From Luscinia megarhynchos (Eukaryota > Chordata > Aves > Passeriformes > Turdidae), in assembly GCA_034336665.1 (NCBI GenBank), contig JAPFBE010000003.1, positions 37,422,360-37,486,359 of the forward strand: a DNA stretch of 64,000 bases, read 5' to 3'. Numbering within the stretch: the stretch's first letter is position 1; each line of letters starts with the position of its first letter. Below the pieces are notes generated by a model that worked only from the letters and a program-made list of their open reading frames with translations, had not been told where the DNA came from and did no database searches. This document shows positions 25,241 to 39,515 of the stretch, in pieces. The position numbers were made by a program, and so were the translations under genes.

Positions 25241-28200
25241 CTTTCAATTAAAAAAATGCATGTGCAATGTTCAAAATATCTTAAAAATAAGGTTTTTAAA
25301 GTTCACTGTAATTATAGTGTGTCTATATAATGTCTAGAAACTTAAGTTTAAGACTATGATTCTGTTTATAATATTTATGCTTAGAAGTGAAATATCTTCC
25401 GTTATTATCAAGCATAAAATCATTGCAATTTCTCTATAAGCCCATCACACTCCAAGTTTGGCATATCTCCTTTTTCTACAGTAGAAGCTTGGATATTTGT
25501 CAGCACAACAGACTTGGCTAGAGGAAGTAAATTTAGGTCAAAATACATATCTATATTCTATATTTATTATTTGCATTTACAGTGAGATGATATCATTGCT
25601 GACTTTTAATATGGCAATATTTGAATTAAAAATTGATGAAATTAATTCTTAATTATAGTTTAGAAAAAATTCTGCCTACTTTTTGTATCAATTATCCAAT
25701 TATTTCATATCCAAGGTACAGAAAGGATAACTTTTCAATATTACCATTTTTATTAAACCTCACCTTTAACAAACCAAAGCACAAAGAAGCAAGTCTTTCA
25801 CCATTATGATATTTTTTGGTTTTCAGTCTGTGCTTGACACATTTTCAGATACTGTGCTTTTCTTTCACAGGCAATTCAAATGAATCAAGGAGAATTAAGT
25901 CTTTGCTTAATGAGTAGTACACAAGCATGTTTTCAGAATTGGCCCTAAGAAGTGAATTCAAATCAGGAAATATTTTTGTCAACACACTATAGATTCTTTT
26001 GGAATTTAGAAGAAAATTGTCCTTAATTGCAGATTTAGATTATCATCTTACCTACGTATTTTTGTGTATATTTTATTCTGTGTCATTGCTTCAAGTTTGA
26101 CTAAATGATCTGTAATGATTCTTCTAGTCCTATGTTTGATGATACTCCCACATGAGGGGAGAACTGAAGTGGCACAAATGAGGTCTGCTCTCTTACTATA
26201 ATTTTACAGATGCAGAAGCTTTCCTGTAGCTAAAAGAGAACACATCCAGCCTCCTATTCTAGTAACAGGAGTAGAGGAAAGCCTGATTAAGAAAAAAATT
26301 TAGGATAATGCAAAAGTGTATTTGTTGCATATTGTATTTGCCATATATGTCAAGTTCTCTTTATGTTCCAATGTTGAATGAAAGGACCTGAGGCTTAGAT
26401 TTTAAAAAGAAAGGAATAATTAACTGATAGCATTTAATTATTAGAAATAAAATATGAAAAATCCCTAAATTAAAAGGCATGCCTCACTACAGAAGCCAGG
26501 TAAAACAGATGAGGTTATTTGATGAAAAGGTTGGTAGAAAGGAGAACTATCCAATCCAGATAACTCAGCAGTTTAGCAAGGCTGCCTAAAGCTCCAGTTA
26601 AAACTGCCCCTGATTGTTTAATTTATTTCTCCTTTGCATGAATAAAAGGCAAAGCCAGGAGTGCTGCTAAGAAAGCTAACACTGCCTTCTTAAGGTATCT
26701 ACTTCTATATATACTCTGAGTTGTTAATCACATTGGATACATTAGTTTAAAATCTATTATTTGAAAGGTTGGTTTAAAAGAAGATTATCAAAGATATATG
26801 GATGAGCCCTTTTTGAATGAAAAACTATCAGCTTGTTCTTTGTTCACAGAAGTTTCTGACTCTAGCTCCACACTTTGTACTTGTGCATTTTTACTGATAC
26901 TGAATACTACTCATTAATAAGACATAATACTGTTTCTGACTTCTGACAAACAAAATATGAGGCAGACTTATCTATTACTTTCATCACCTTAAGATATGAT
27001 TTGAATATATGAAATAGGGAAAATTACAATTTCCCATTAATTTGTTTGAACAAATAGTTATAATTCAGTACTAGTGAACTCTCTCTGCATTAGGAAACAT
27101 GTGGATGTCAATAAACCTCACATCTGGGATCTTGAATGTTTGCTTATCTTTATATACATACTTACATGCATAGTAATTTCTTTTTTTCACATGAAACTTT
27201 TGGTGACTCTTAAGACTTCCTTCATGTTCAATATCAAATTTGCATTTCCCTTTGCTGGGATTTTCCAATGCATCTGAAAAGGGTCTTCATCTTTTGATAT
27301 CTAGTGGACTTAGCCCACACAGACTGACTTCTTGCAATTGCCAATCAACTTCTTCCCACAAGAAAGCAGTAGCATGTCTGCCCTGTAATTGATAAACAGG
27401 TCTGACATGCACTCAAAAGACTCAAGAAATATATTCTGAGTGTTCCATGACAACAGCAACAGAACAACATAAGACTTAGTAAGCTGAGGGAGTAGAAAAA
27501 CTTCAAGGAAAGAAAAAAATAAAATCATACCTAAAACTTTTGGAGATTTGGAACTAAGTCCTAATAATTTGTATTCTGGTTAGTGCATGGCCTATCTGCC
27601 AAAACCTTTATAAACTCTCCTGTGGCTTTTTCTAGTGTGGCAATTCTAATATCACTAAGGGCAGGCAAAATGGAGTTAAGTCAATCACTGTCCACCTGGG
27701 TCTTCACCTGAAGTCCAATCACAACTGATTTTTTAGTTATTTCATTGCCAATTAAATATAAAACATGAGGACATTTTTGTATTCCTATATGGTAAACATC
27801 CACTCCCCCTTCTGCAGTTCCAGCCAGATAAATGCATACTTTTTCATACTCAGAAAGTACTTGAGCTGCTTGTGGTGCTCAAGAACAACTACTCATAAAT
27901 TCAATGTGGTGGGTTCAGTGAGTAGGAAGGCAGATCAAGGTTTAACTCTGTCTGGAAGCCAGCAGCTGTACCCATCACTTGTCCTTGTGACCCAGGAGCA
28001 CAGGAGGAGCAACTGTGATAACAAGTACTGGTGATCATGCAGATTTCACTGGTCTGACTTGGCACTGATAGGTGGCCTGGCCTCTTTTTTGTGATGTAAA
28101 TGGCCAGACTGAGAGCTGATTTAATAAAATATCCATAACTTTAGCAAAAAAAAAACCAAAAAACCCCAAAAAAACCTAAGTCTTAAATGCCTTTTTTTGT

Positions 28201-31200
28201 GATGTGTTGGGATAGTTCCATTCTTTTTTTTTTTTTTTCCCAGTTACTTGTGAGTGTTTCCCTTTTTTGGTTGTGAGAGGCAGCACTATCATCATTGTAG
28301 TGCAATAAGTGCATAATAATAGCTTTATAGGTATAAAAGTCTAAATGCTATTAGTGCTGAGAGCTATTGTTTTAGCAACTGGATCTTATGTAAGAACCTA
28401 ATTTCTAATAATATAATTTGCTTAATGTTATGTATTCACAAAGTTAATAGTCAATGAAATTTTGCATACACTGTCTTTTTTGAGCAGAAATACTTTTGCC
28501 TGTCAGGTGCTATGTTATTAAAGAACATTAGTTAAATTAAAATTGCACCTAGGCTGAGAGTTTCACAACACTTAATGGACTTTTTGCAGTTTGCTTCCAA
28601 GTACTTGTCTACTAACAAGATTACAGGCATATTAAGATGAGTGTATTTAGGGGGGGAAGGGTAAATTGTGTGCTTAAAAAATAAAGCCACTTTCAGCTGC
28701 GTGTCTGTTGAGCCATAAATTTATCACAGAGATGGTGAAGCAAGGTAAGCATCTCCCCTGCCATTGCTGCTGTAGCCTGGCAGGGCACTGAGCTGTAGCA
28801 GAGGGCCAGTGAGATGGGTGACTTACCCAAGACTCTGAAATAAAAGGCTTTTAGCAGTGAGGTCTGAGCCTGTCCTGCAAGAAGGGTGGTGTGTGCTCGG
28901 TGGCAGGCTGGTGACAGGCTGGAGCTGTAAACATCTGGAAGCAGAAATGGGGAGAGTCACTCTCAGGAGAAATCAGCTCCCCTCCTTCCCACCCCATCTT
29001 TATGCCATAATATTTTCTTGCAGTTCTTCTGCCATAACCTCCATTTAGTGAGAGCTTTGTTACACATTTATGGTCTTGTGCAATTTGATAACTCCTCCAG
29101 ACAGCAGAGTAACTTTCCACAATACAAGCATATTATTTCTGAAATTTGTGAGGGTCTCAGGAGACTTCATCAGTATTTATAAAATGTCTTTAGATGTTTC
29201 TATGAGAGGTGTTCTGTACTGTGATAAGTGTTGTGGAACAGGCCCTCCCTCTCTCCTTTGCTCTACCCTACACTGAAAACAAACATCTCTACAGTGGTAG
29301 TGAGAAATTCCTATAGCACCAAGACATTTTTTTTTCCACCAAAGGACAGTGCCAAGTGTTTTATGGGGTTCTCTGCATTGATATCCAAGTCTTGCTGTGG
29401 CAGCATGGCAGAGCTAATCACATCCATACAACGCTCTGAACCAAGCCCAAACAAAAAATACCAGATTGACTCTAATTCATGCAGTCATTTTGTCCCACTC
29501 TAGTCTCATCCTAAACTGAACTTCCATCTGTTGCCTCCAGTACACTGTACCAGCAAAAAGAAGACACAAAAGAAGCAATTTAAATTGCTGCCTTGCTCAT
29601 GAGACTGCCTCAGTGTTCCTTACCTGCACACTGTTCAGCTGAACATCTGGCAGGTTTTGGGTGGTTTCTCTTTCAATTGCTGTGCCAGCCTTTGCCATGC
29701 CACACATTACTGCTTCATACAAGCAGCAGTCAGATTGATTATCTTGTGTTCGTTCCAGTTGTCTTGTTCTGGATGGGTCACTGAATTGTTTTCTAGACTG
29801 CATCTCCTGTTACCTGCATTGAGTGGAAACCATATGTGGGGCTGTGAAGTACAGAACTGGCAGCTAAAGCTGTTTATGAGTTACATCTTTCAAAGAGAAA
29901 GAATTGAGATTGCACTTTTCAGCTTCAATGTGGAAATAAATAAACCCTTTCTAGAAGTATCATGTTAGGTTAAAATCAATGGGAACAACACAGAAGGAGA
30001 TTACAAGAGTACAAATGGTCCAAATCCAAATTAGAAATCCTACTTTGAACTTTCAGAAGACAAAAGATGGAAAGACATATTTTTAGTTCTGCATATTTGA
30101 TCACAAACTAGAGTGAAAGAATATTGAAAAATATAGGTAACACTCTCCCAATAATTGTCAAAACATCCTTTAATGGTGGGATTTCTCCAGTTTGTACTTA
30201 TTCCTACAGAATGTGTCTCATTTGTATAGTTTTATTTCCTTCTTTCAAATATACAGATTTTATTATGATACTAGCCAACTTAGTACTTCCTAAAAATGTC
30301 AGAATTTTTGAATAATAACAACAGAAAGAAGTCTTGCTTTTATTAAGGAACAGAGGGACATGGAAATCTTGATAAAGTCTACAGAGATTAATGTCATGTA
30401 CAGAAGCTAATTCATAGGTTTTAGAAATGACCAACCTTGATGATTATTTTTAGTGTTTTTGTTTTTTGAAAGAACTGTGTGCATTATGTCTCTGACCTGT
30501 ACCTCTGTGACACTATTTGCATAGTTTTCAACATTCAGTGAACTACTGAATTCAGCTGTCTACAAATTAATAGCAAAGGAAAACAGATATTTTCTAACTG
30601 CAAGAAATCTGAAAATCCTTCTGTTTGGGGCAGATTAGTCTTTACATTGGTCCAAACAGGACAATCACTGGGAGAGATTAATTGCTGGAAATGCATGATT
30701 CAAATATGCATGTGCAGCATCATCACCAAAAGCACCTTAGGCAGCCAGGTCACTGCTTAAAGACTATATTGGTTCCAGGAAATAGAAGCAGTACTGTTAT
30801 TAACAGGTACAGTAAATCAGTGTCAAAATGAAAAATCTTGAACAATTAGAAAGTAATAATATTGTACTGTTGAGAAAAAATACTAAGACTTAGCAATAAA
30901 TTTACTTGAGTGGAAGATCCATATGTTCTCCAATAAAATTAAAAGACTCATAAGCCTTCATTTTAGTTAAAGATTTATAACTCATTACCATGAGAGTAAG
31001 ACTGAACCATAAATTCTGGAGGAAATTTAGAGACTAGCCAGCAGGAATTTCTTTTTTTGTGTTTATACAGATTGAATTACAAAGCTGGTCTCACAATATT
31101 ATTTTTAAACTTAGTGGTCATGTTTATATTTTCTAATTGCAGCTTGTTTTGAGGATTTACTTTTTTGTCTGGCCTAAATTACACTTTAGAATATTTCTTA

Positions 31201-32604
31201 TGATTTAAAGATAAGTGACTTCTTGTCTTTAACAATCTATCATACCTATGGCTTGCAGCATTTATTAGGAGCGAAGTTCAGATCCATATTTTGACTTTTG
31301 GGTTTTTTGGGAGTGGAAGGCGTACTTGCAGAGATTCGGTAACAAAACAAATCTGTACAATGTGTCATCTTCCACAGTGTCATGTCTCTAATGGTCAGCT
31401 GGAGCAGTTGCTGGAGACAGGACAAGCATACTGTGAACTTTCTTTTCATTCATTATCCCAAATTTCAATAGGCAGAATTTAGGAGGCTTTCCTTTCATAC
31501 TTTCAAGGTGACAAAACAAATGCTAAGGGTCAGAAGGGAATACATCCTGGTAACTTGAAAGAAAATAGATTTTCCCGCAGGCAACATCAACTGCTTCTTA
31601 ACATTCCTAACTTTTCAACATCTGGGAATAAAACAGTCCTGGAGAGTACTGTTATACTAGCATTAATGTGTTGTTGCAATATCTAATGACTTAAAAAGAA
31701 GTTTATTGTATATTTAAATTCTTTTCCAAAAAAGATTAATAGACGATATTTGTTATGTCTCAGAAAAATTAAAATGAGATGTTTTCAATTTCACTGCTGT
31801 ATTCTCAGGGCTGTAAGTTTGTCTGCATATGCTATTTTCAGTTAATAAACTATGTTTTCTCTGTCTTATTATATACAGACATACACAAAGCACATGGTGA
31901 CTTTTCCCCCTCATATATAAATAATTTCTTCCATACAAATGTAAATTTTAACGTATTTTTCAAAATCAGGCAGAGTGAACATCCATGAACCAGGAAGTTA
32001 ATGCACAAAGGCAGCAGGATTTTTTCTTTCTTTGTCTTTAATTTCCAGCTGGCTTTATATGTGTTCAAAGCTTAAGGGAAGGAGTTAAAAAAAGCCACTG
32101 AGGTTGACAGGTAATTATTAGCAGGAAGCAAGGTAAACTTTTCTGTTTTGAAGGGAGTGTTTTCATATAAAGACATCAAGAGGGCCTCCAGCTTGCTTTC
32201 AGAGCAGGTTTTTACTAGATAGCAGATAAGTACTCTTGAAGAATCTGCATTTCACAGAGCTGTTTCAACATTCTTCAACAGTGCTGTCATAAAGTTTCAG
32301 GTGGATTTGAAAGAAGGCTGAGGGGATTTTCACCTCTGCTTGCCCTCTTCGTACCCTGGCCTCTGGGTGCTTGAGAGGAGAGCTGTGCTGAACTGTCCCT
32401 CTTCTGTGATGCAATTGTGCTTTTCCAATTCCTAACTTGCTTTTTGGGCCACATTCAGGTTTGACCCCAATAAAGATAGGGCTCATTGCCAGGAGGGAAC
32501 ATCCTCCTGCTCTTCTCATGTTAAGCAAGACACTTTATTTTTGAGACTGTCACCAAAGTTTTTAACCTATCCCTGTTGTATCTGCAATAACTCGTGCTTG
32601 TATC
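25241..32604. other. Long unique AT-rich non-coding stretch
   Basis: No gene or clear transposon is seen. Items of note are a conserved-element-like block near 26.6 kb (CCTTTGCATGAATAAAAGG) and a possible retroposed 3' end near 28.1 kb with AATAAA followed by an A-rich tract. Short A- and T-runs occur throughout. Confidence 0.5.
27890..28175 (+). pseudogene. Possible retroposed transcript 3' end
   Basis: An AATAAA at 28123-28128 is followed 17 bases later by an A-rich tract starting at 28146 (ten A, then A-runs broken by CC). That spacing is the hallmark of a reverse-transcribed polyadenylated RNA. The sequence just upstream (27.9-28.1 kb) is less AT-rich than its surroundings. I do not recognise a parent gene and see no matching target duplication, so this may equally be a chance signal beside a low-complexity tract. 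Confidence 0.2.
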
Positions 32605-33193
32605 AGCAACAGTGTGACCAGCAGGACTGGGTCAGTGATCCACCCCCCTGTGCTCAGCGCTAGTGAGGCTGCACCTCAAATCCTGAGTTCAGTTTTGGGT
32701 CCCACATGACAAGAAGGACATTGACAAGGTGAAGCATGTCCAGAGAAAGGCAGTGAAGCTGGTGAAGAGTCTGGAGCACAAGTCCTGTTAGGAGCAGTGA
32801 GGGAGCTGGGGGTGTCTAGCCTGGACAAGAGGATGGTCAGGGTGACATTATCACTTCCTACAACTTACGAGGCAGGAATGGGGAACCTGGTCTCTTCTGC
32901 CAACTACCAAGTGATAGCATGAGGGGAAATGGCCTCAGGCTGCACCAGGTGAGGTTTAGGTTGAATATTAGGAAAAGTTATTCATGGGAAGGGTTGTTAA
33001 GCACTGGAACAGGCTGCCCAGGGAAGTGGTTGGGGTCACCGTTGCTGGAGGTATTAAAAGATGTGTAGATGAAGCACTTGGGGACATGATTTAGTTGTGA
33101 ACGTGGCAGTGCTATGTTAACAAGTTGGACTTGATGACTGCAAAGGTCTTTCACAACCTAAAACCCCCTGTGACTCTATCATTCTATGATACT
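32605..33193 (+). mobile_element. CR1 LINE 3' fragment
   Basis: It runs from GTGTGACCAGCAGGACTGGG through the terminal part of the reverse-transcriptase ORF (GGAGCACAAGTCCTGTTAGG, GGCCTCAGGCTGCACCAGG, GGAACAGGCTGCCCAGGGAA) to a CR1 tail GACTCTATCATTCTATGATA. The 3' region (CACTTGGGGACATGATTTAG, GTTGGACTTGATGACTGCAA) places it in the same CR1 subfamily as the minus-strand copy at 62.3 kb and in a different one from the copies at 20.9, 34.9 and 46.2 kb. It is 5' truncated and full of indels, with no usable reading frame. Confidence 0.94.
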
Positions 33194-34875
33194 GTATAAT
33201 TTTTATTTGTATTTTCGTTATGCACCACTTACCTATATAGTCATATAGTTACTATGTATGTTTTGTTAATGGATTTACAAGATGCAGGAAAATTACAAAG
33301 GTTTTTCATCCTGACAGAAGTTCTTGATGTGCAAGTTCATAACCTTTACCTGAAGATCACCCTTCTTCAGATGTACTGTGTCGAGGAGTCTAATCTGAAG
33401 TTTTCAGTGCATGTACAAAGAATTTTGTATATGAGTAATTTTCAGATTAGTATTTGACAAGTAAGGATATAAATCCTAATTTATGGAATAAATAATATCC
33501 TTTATACATTTAAAATTAATTTTAAAATGCCATTTAGTTTCTGAAAATCAGATATAGTCATGGTCACTGTAGAAGGATAACAACAGACATGTAATAAGTA
33601 GCATTGTGTAAGAGGATGAGAAGAATATTTACATAATATGGATGTAAAAAAACAGAGTCACCATATACAAAATCAAAAGTAAAATATTTCTGTGAGTGGA
33701 GTATTTGGCAGCTTGTTCTTTTCAATGGCATGCTTACCTGAATCTCCCTCTTGTAAATACTTAGGGAATAATTGGTATGAAAGTTGTCATAGTTTTTCTA
33801 CAAATTCAGGCTGCTGATAATTGCAATGTATTTTGATTTATTGCAGTGCTAAAAGCACTGTAGCTGGACTGTACTCTTGTTACATTGCTGAAGTAAAAGC
33901 TGAAGTAAGTATAAGAAAATATATATTAGTTATTAGATATCTATCACTTTTATAATCTAATTACACTTTTAATAGTTTTTAATGTGTTGAAGTAGAAAAA
34001 ATGGTAATGAAAATGCTTGAGTTAATTTTAAATTGAGAAGACCCTGACTCTACTAGAAGAAAATGTAGAGGGTGACAGTCAGACTTTTTATCTGGGCAGA
34101 AAGTTTGGTGGGAAATTACAGGATCAGCTGGCATTTCACTAATTAGTGAGAACCCAGATGGAACAGCTATCTGCTGTTGTGTTCAGAAATGCTGTGGTGT
34201 AGAGAGGGGAAAAAAAGGAACACCTAACCCAAAATTAGTAAATTAATTTTCCTACAAGAAATCATATCTTGAAGTATAGATTTAATTTCTAGATATCTAC
34301 TATTGCTTTCACAAAATGCAACTCATCAGTGTAAAGTGAGTGTAAGAGTTTTTGCAGCATAAAAACCAATTAAATTCCTAGGAAAGGGTTAATTTTCATT
34401 AATGAAAACCTCTCTGCTTTGAATGGATTTATGGCTGAAGTTGGTCTCTTACCTCTAGTAGGGCATTCTGTTTTGGTAGATGAATGAAAGAATTGTATGG
34501 GTCATATGCAGGCAGATGATATTGAGGTTGTAAAGGATCTGTAGCATTTTAACAAAGCCTTTTTTTCCACCTGCCACACCCTTCAAAGCAGTAAGCTGTA
34601 TAGCAGCAGTAATGAATACACATTTTGGGCTCCTCTTACAACTTGGAAAGTTTCCTGGGTTTTAATTCACATTTATAATCTGAGAACTCTGGAGCCCAGT
34701 GTAGGCAATACATCTTGTACAGGCCATGTGTTAATGTTACCTGGGTTTCAAAATTGGTGTGAGGCAGAACCAAGTGGCTTGTGTTCGTGCTGCAATGAAG
34801 CATGTGAAGGTCTGTTATTTAGGTTCCTATTGCAGATACCCTGGAGCTGCAATATTAGTGATGGAATAAGGCAGA
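33194..34875. other. Unique AT-rich non-coding stretch
   Basis: Sequence between two CR1 copies. No gene or recognisable repeat is seen. Confidence 0.5.
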
Positions 34876-35525
34876 ACCATAGAATCAACATAGAACTGTC
34901 TGGGTTGGAAGGGACCATACCCATCATTGAGTGGCAATCCTCATGCCATGGGCAGGAAGCCTTCCATTAGACCAGGTTGTTCAAAACCTTGTCCTGGTCC
35001 TCAGAACACTTCCAGGGATGAGGTGTCCACAACTTTTTCTGAGCAGCCTGTTCCAGTGCCTCCCTACGAACAGGATTTCTTCCTTATGTCTGACCTTAAC
35101 CTGCCCTGCTTCACCTCAAAGCCATTCCCCCTTGTCCTATCACTACAGGCCCTTGTAAAAAGCCTCCCTCCAGTTCCTTGTAGGCCCCCTTGAGTACTGG
35201 AATGCTGCTGGAAGGTCTCCAGGAGCCTTCTCAAGGCTGAGCAACCTCAAACCATCTCAGCCTGTCTTCATAGCAGAGGTGTTCCAGCCCTCTGATCATC
35301 TTCATGGCCCTCCTCTGGACTTGCTGTGATAGGTTCATGTCCTTTTTATGCCGTGTCCCCAGAGCTGAGGGCAGGACTCCCTCCTGGGGTCTCACAAGAT
35401 AGAATCACCTCTCTGGACTGTTGGCTGCTCTTTGGAACAGTGGTTTCCTGGCTGCAAGTGCACATTGCCAGCTCGTGTTGAGCTTCTTGTGAATCAAGAA
35501 GCTTGTGGGTCTTTCTTATCCGGGC
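34876..35525 (-). mobile_element. CR1 LINE 3' fragment
   Basis: On the plus strand the reverse complement of a CR1 3' end is read in order: CATAGAATCAACATAGAACT, GGGTTGGAAGGGACC, CATGCCATGGGCAGG, CATTAGACCAGGTTGTTC, CAGCCTGTTCCAGTGCC, CCCTTGTCCTATCACTACAG, CCAGCCCTCTGATCATCTTC, GGCCCTCCTCTGGACTTGCT, and finally a part corresponding to further upstream CR1 ORF2 (GGCTGCAAGTGCACATTGCC). About 650 bp survive. Several open frames of 60-90 codons in it are fragments or antisense shadows of the LINE. Confidence 0.95.
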
Positions 35526-38500
35526 TGCATCAAGTAGCATTAGCTGGAGTTGTGGGGGGCCCTGCTTTCCACTAACATGTTTTTTTCAGGTGAGTTTAGG
35601 TTTAGGGCTGAAGGAAGTATATGACAGCTCCACCATAGATTAGTTTGAATTGACATCAAATCACACCTGGAGTTAATCCATTTACCCTTCCAGGAAACTC
35701 CCTCCATTTTTCCCTGGACCTGAATTTGCTACCCCTCTGCTTTTCTTGCAAAAGTATCTGCATAGAATCAAATTTATTCTTGGTTTTGGGCAACTTGAGA
35801 CATTAGCATGAAGAATGCTAAAATGGAATAAGATATAACTCCTCATGCAGCTTAAGTGGATCTAAATGACACTGCTGCAAAAGGCAGTGTGTTGACATGG
35901 CCATCCCACCTGCCAGCATCCCCTGGCACACAACTTGTGCTTGCTAAAACAAAAAACAGTGTGGTCCAGTAAGGCCACCTCACCCACCCAGCAGAAAACA
36001 AGCAGAAAATACCCAGCAGAAAGGGGATGTACCTTAGTTTCTGGTGGCTGTGCTCCTCACAGATACATCTGCACTTCTTGGCAGCTGATCCTGGTTAGAT
36101 GTGCCACAAGGTGGCTGTGTTAACTGTGCCTTCATGACATGGCATTTGAGTGCCTTGAAACGGCCTCATCAGCTCTCTTTTGTAGACAAGCCTTCCAGCT
36201 TGATACACCACCTTTTTTTTTTTTGGTGAGTGGGGAGGAAAATGTGTGCTTTAGTTTTGTAGTTTTGTAAGCTTACATCTCAAAAGACTTTTGGTTCCTG
36301 GACGAAAAGTAAATCCATTCTTACTGATTATAAAACTGAGGATTCGAGGAAGGTGGGAATTGATGTGAGAATTGACTGCTACTCCAATTGGAGTTATTAA
36401 AACCCAGAGATTGTTATTGGGTAGGAAGTCAAATCCTTGTAAATATTAATGATATTTGTAAAGAGTAATGCCCTGATTCCCTTAGGTATCCAACTTCATT
36501 AAGTGTACATGATCTTTTAAACTGGCAGGCAGGTGGGGTGATTGTGAGCTCCAGTGATTATCACCTGCTTGGTGGACGCACCTTATTGCTCTTTCTTTCA
36601 AATCTCAGGCTCTGTTCCTTTCACGTAGTTTAATATTTTAAAAAGTGTCAGTTGCAACAATATGTAAAGGGAGCTGACAGGAATAAACTGAAAATGCTAT
36701 CCTTTTCTTTTTTGTGACCCCATGGGTGTTTGCTGGAGATTCAAGCTCCTTCTTAGGATGAGCTGTGTAGAGTAACACCACCTGGGAGTGTCTGTTTCTT
36801 TAGAATTGATGCAGGCTGATGTTTTCACCTACTGTGCACCTATTATTAAATTGCATTGAACAAAATTGTATTCCTTTCCTTCCCCTATAACTATTGTTTT
36901 CCTCTTTCCCAAGCCTGTATTTTTAATGCTTTGCCTTTTAATTTGATATTTGCATCAAAAAGTCTCAGAATTTTTGGTCATAGAACGCAACACAAAGTTA
37001 TAGATTTTTCTTGATTGATTTAATCTGACAGATGTACTTAAATTTTGTTCACATGGATAGGATGACAGGTTAGTAAGGTTTTAGTGCAATCAGTCTTTTT
37101 TTGACAAAGTGAAAATCTTTAAAAGGAATTTTTCCTGATTTGTAAGCACTGATGAACACATATAAAGCCATAATAAATTTGAGAAATATCACATGAAAAA
37201 AAAGAACAAATGAAGAACGATGAAACTCTTCATGAAAATCATTCCCTAAGATTTTTTTCCCATTCCAGTTTTTTTCATAGTGTCAAACTGTGTAAACTTC
37301 TTGATTTAGCATTCTGTGAGGTTGCCAAAATAGGAAATCAATTAAAAATAAGATGTTGAACAAACTCTTTTGGGGTCAGAAATTTTTTAAAGTTTTTAAA
37401 GGAGGAAATTAATAATTTTTAATTCTACTTTATTTTCATTTTAAGACTGAGATTTCAAGAAAGGGATTCAGATTATACTTCTCCTCCAGAGTATCTCTGT
37501 AACTCATGGAGGTTTGCCTAGTGCAGATCTTACACCTCCATAGGAAGGTCCAATTGCAAGGAAACCTTGAGCTTTCAGGTGTCACCTCTCAGTTCCTTTA
37601 GTAGGAGAATCAATGTCCTAAGAAAGGAACAAATTTTAGTTGCCAAATAATATTTTCTTATTACACCAAGATGAGAAAGTTTTTGGGTTTTATGTTCATT
37701 ACTGAATAATAATGCTTAAAGTCTTTGTTTTGATCTAAATATGAAATAAAGTTGTTAAAATAGAGATTTTATAGAGAGGAAAAAAAGAATTTTTGTCCTG
37801 GTATAAGCATTTTGACTGATTGGGAGGATATTAATGTTTTAGTGAATTGAGGTTTAGTATAATGCTATACTTATCAAATCTGTCCCAAATAACTCAGAAG
37901 GGTATAACCTTGTAAAATATGCACCTCTTACTTTTTCTAGAACTGGTTTCATTAGTTGTGTGCAGAAATAGTTTACTATGAAGAAATGTACCTTGGTTTT
38001 TCAGCCATTCTTCAGTATCTAGAATTTGGATAAGAAAATCCTCACAATTTTCTACTTTCCAATAACACTGAATATTTATTTTAAATATTCTGGAACGGAA
38101 AAAGCAAGCTAAGTTTTTTTTTTTTACTAAAACACATTAGTTCAGTAAGAATGATTAAATATCTGCTACTTCTCTTGAAACCATAAACTTTATCAAACTT
38201 TCATTCACTTGTTCTTTTTCTTGTCTTCTTGTTGTCAAGTTATGAGAAAAAAAAGCTCAACGTATTTATGTAATTTTAATTCTGGTGAAAGAATAATTGC
38301 CTTAGCTTAAGACGGAAAAGAAACTATTTCAGTGGCTAAAATCTTCTGAAGGGCAGAATTGCAGGGCACCTAAGTGGTTCTTTTTTTAAATTACTGGGCA
38401 CTTGAATAGGTATAAAAAATTCTATTTTTTAACTTGTGGCCTAAGGAGATTCTTCAGTCACTGACAGCACTGTATGAGAAGTTAAATTCACTGATTATTT

Positions 38501-39515
38501 TCAAATTTTTCAGGAAGAGGATTTTGAGGCTTAATCTCTCATTACTCAACTTTTGTGCTTCTAGCTAACATTGGTGAAATTTTACATGTGAATAAATAAG
38601 TGAAGCAGGTGAGTATTTTCAAGTGGTTCACTTTTTCTGCATAAATTATCTTGTTCAGATATGTATGGCATGCTGCTGCAATGCTTGGGGTCCTTTCACT
38701 TGTGTGTTCAGCCAGGAAAAGATGAGCAAACCTCTAATGGGAAAATCACATACAAGAACAGAAGTTTGTGAGGTGCATATAAGATGAATTGTTGAAGTAT
38801 TGGTGGTTAGAGAAGGGGTCTTGAGGAAGGAATGAAGCAAGTGTCACTGTGAAACTAAGTAATCATCAGGAGCAGAAGGGTCTGTTGAATTTGCAGCATT
38901 GTGAAAAGCTGTGCCCAAGCAAAAGGAAAGCAAAGACTTTTCCAAGATTCTGTGTTGATATGAACTTTGATATCCAGAAGAGGCTTTTTTTTCCTTAAGT
39001 TTTACAAAATTCCCAGGTCATCCAAACCACACAGCTACAATCAACTTCTGTGATGGACAATGAAGCAGGCTACTGAGGGTGCTGGCATTTCTCACACCTA
39101 CACTGAATCCCCATCTCAGGATTACTGAGAGGCAGCAGTGCATGTTACTCCACCAACACAACCCCACCTTTCCTTGAGCTGCAGACCAAAGGGAATTGAA
39201 ATCTGTGCACTTTGTGTGAAACAGTTCTACCAATAATAATTATATGGAAAGCACTATCCTTCAAGAACAGGAGTAGGGGTCAGAACTGGTCTGTGACCCT
39301 TCTGTGCCTACCAAGTGGGACCAAGAACTTGTTGAAAATTCAGAGTAACATCGTTCAGAAGTGTCTTTTGTGTGTTCTTACTTAGGGACTAGGTTTTAGG
39401 TTAGATGCTTCCTTCTTGCTTAATAAACATTAAATTTTTAGCTCAAGATTTCAACTTATGTAAACCTGCAATTATTCTTACAGCCCTTTATTTGAGAGTT
39501 GAATTCGCAACACAA
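35526..39515. other. Unique AT-rich non-coding stretch
   Basis: No gene or recognisable transposon is seen. Long AT-rich sections at 36.8-38.6 kb have almost no open frames on either strand. Confidence 0.5.
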
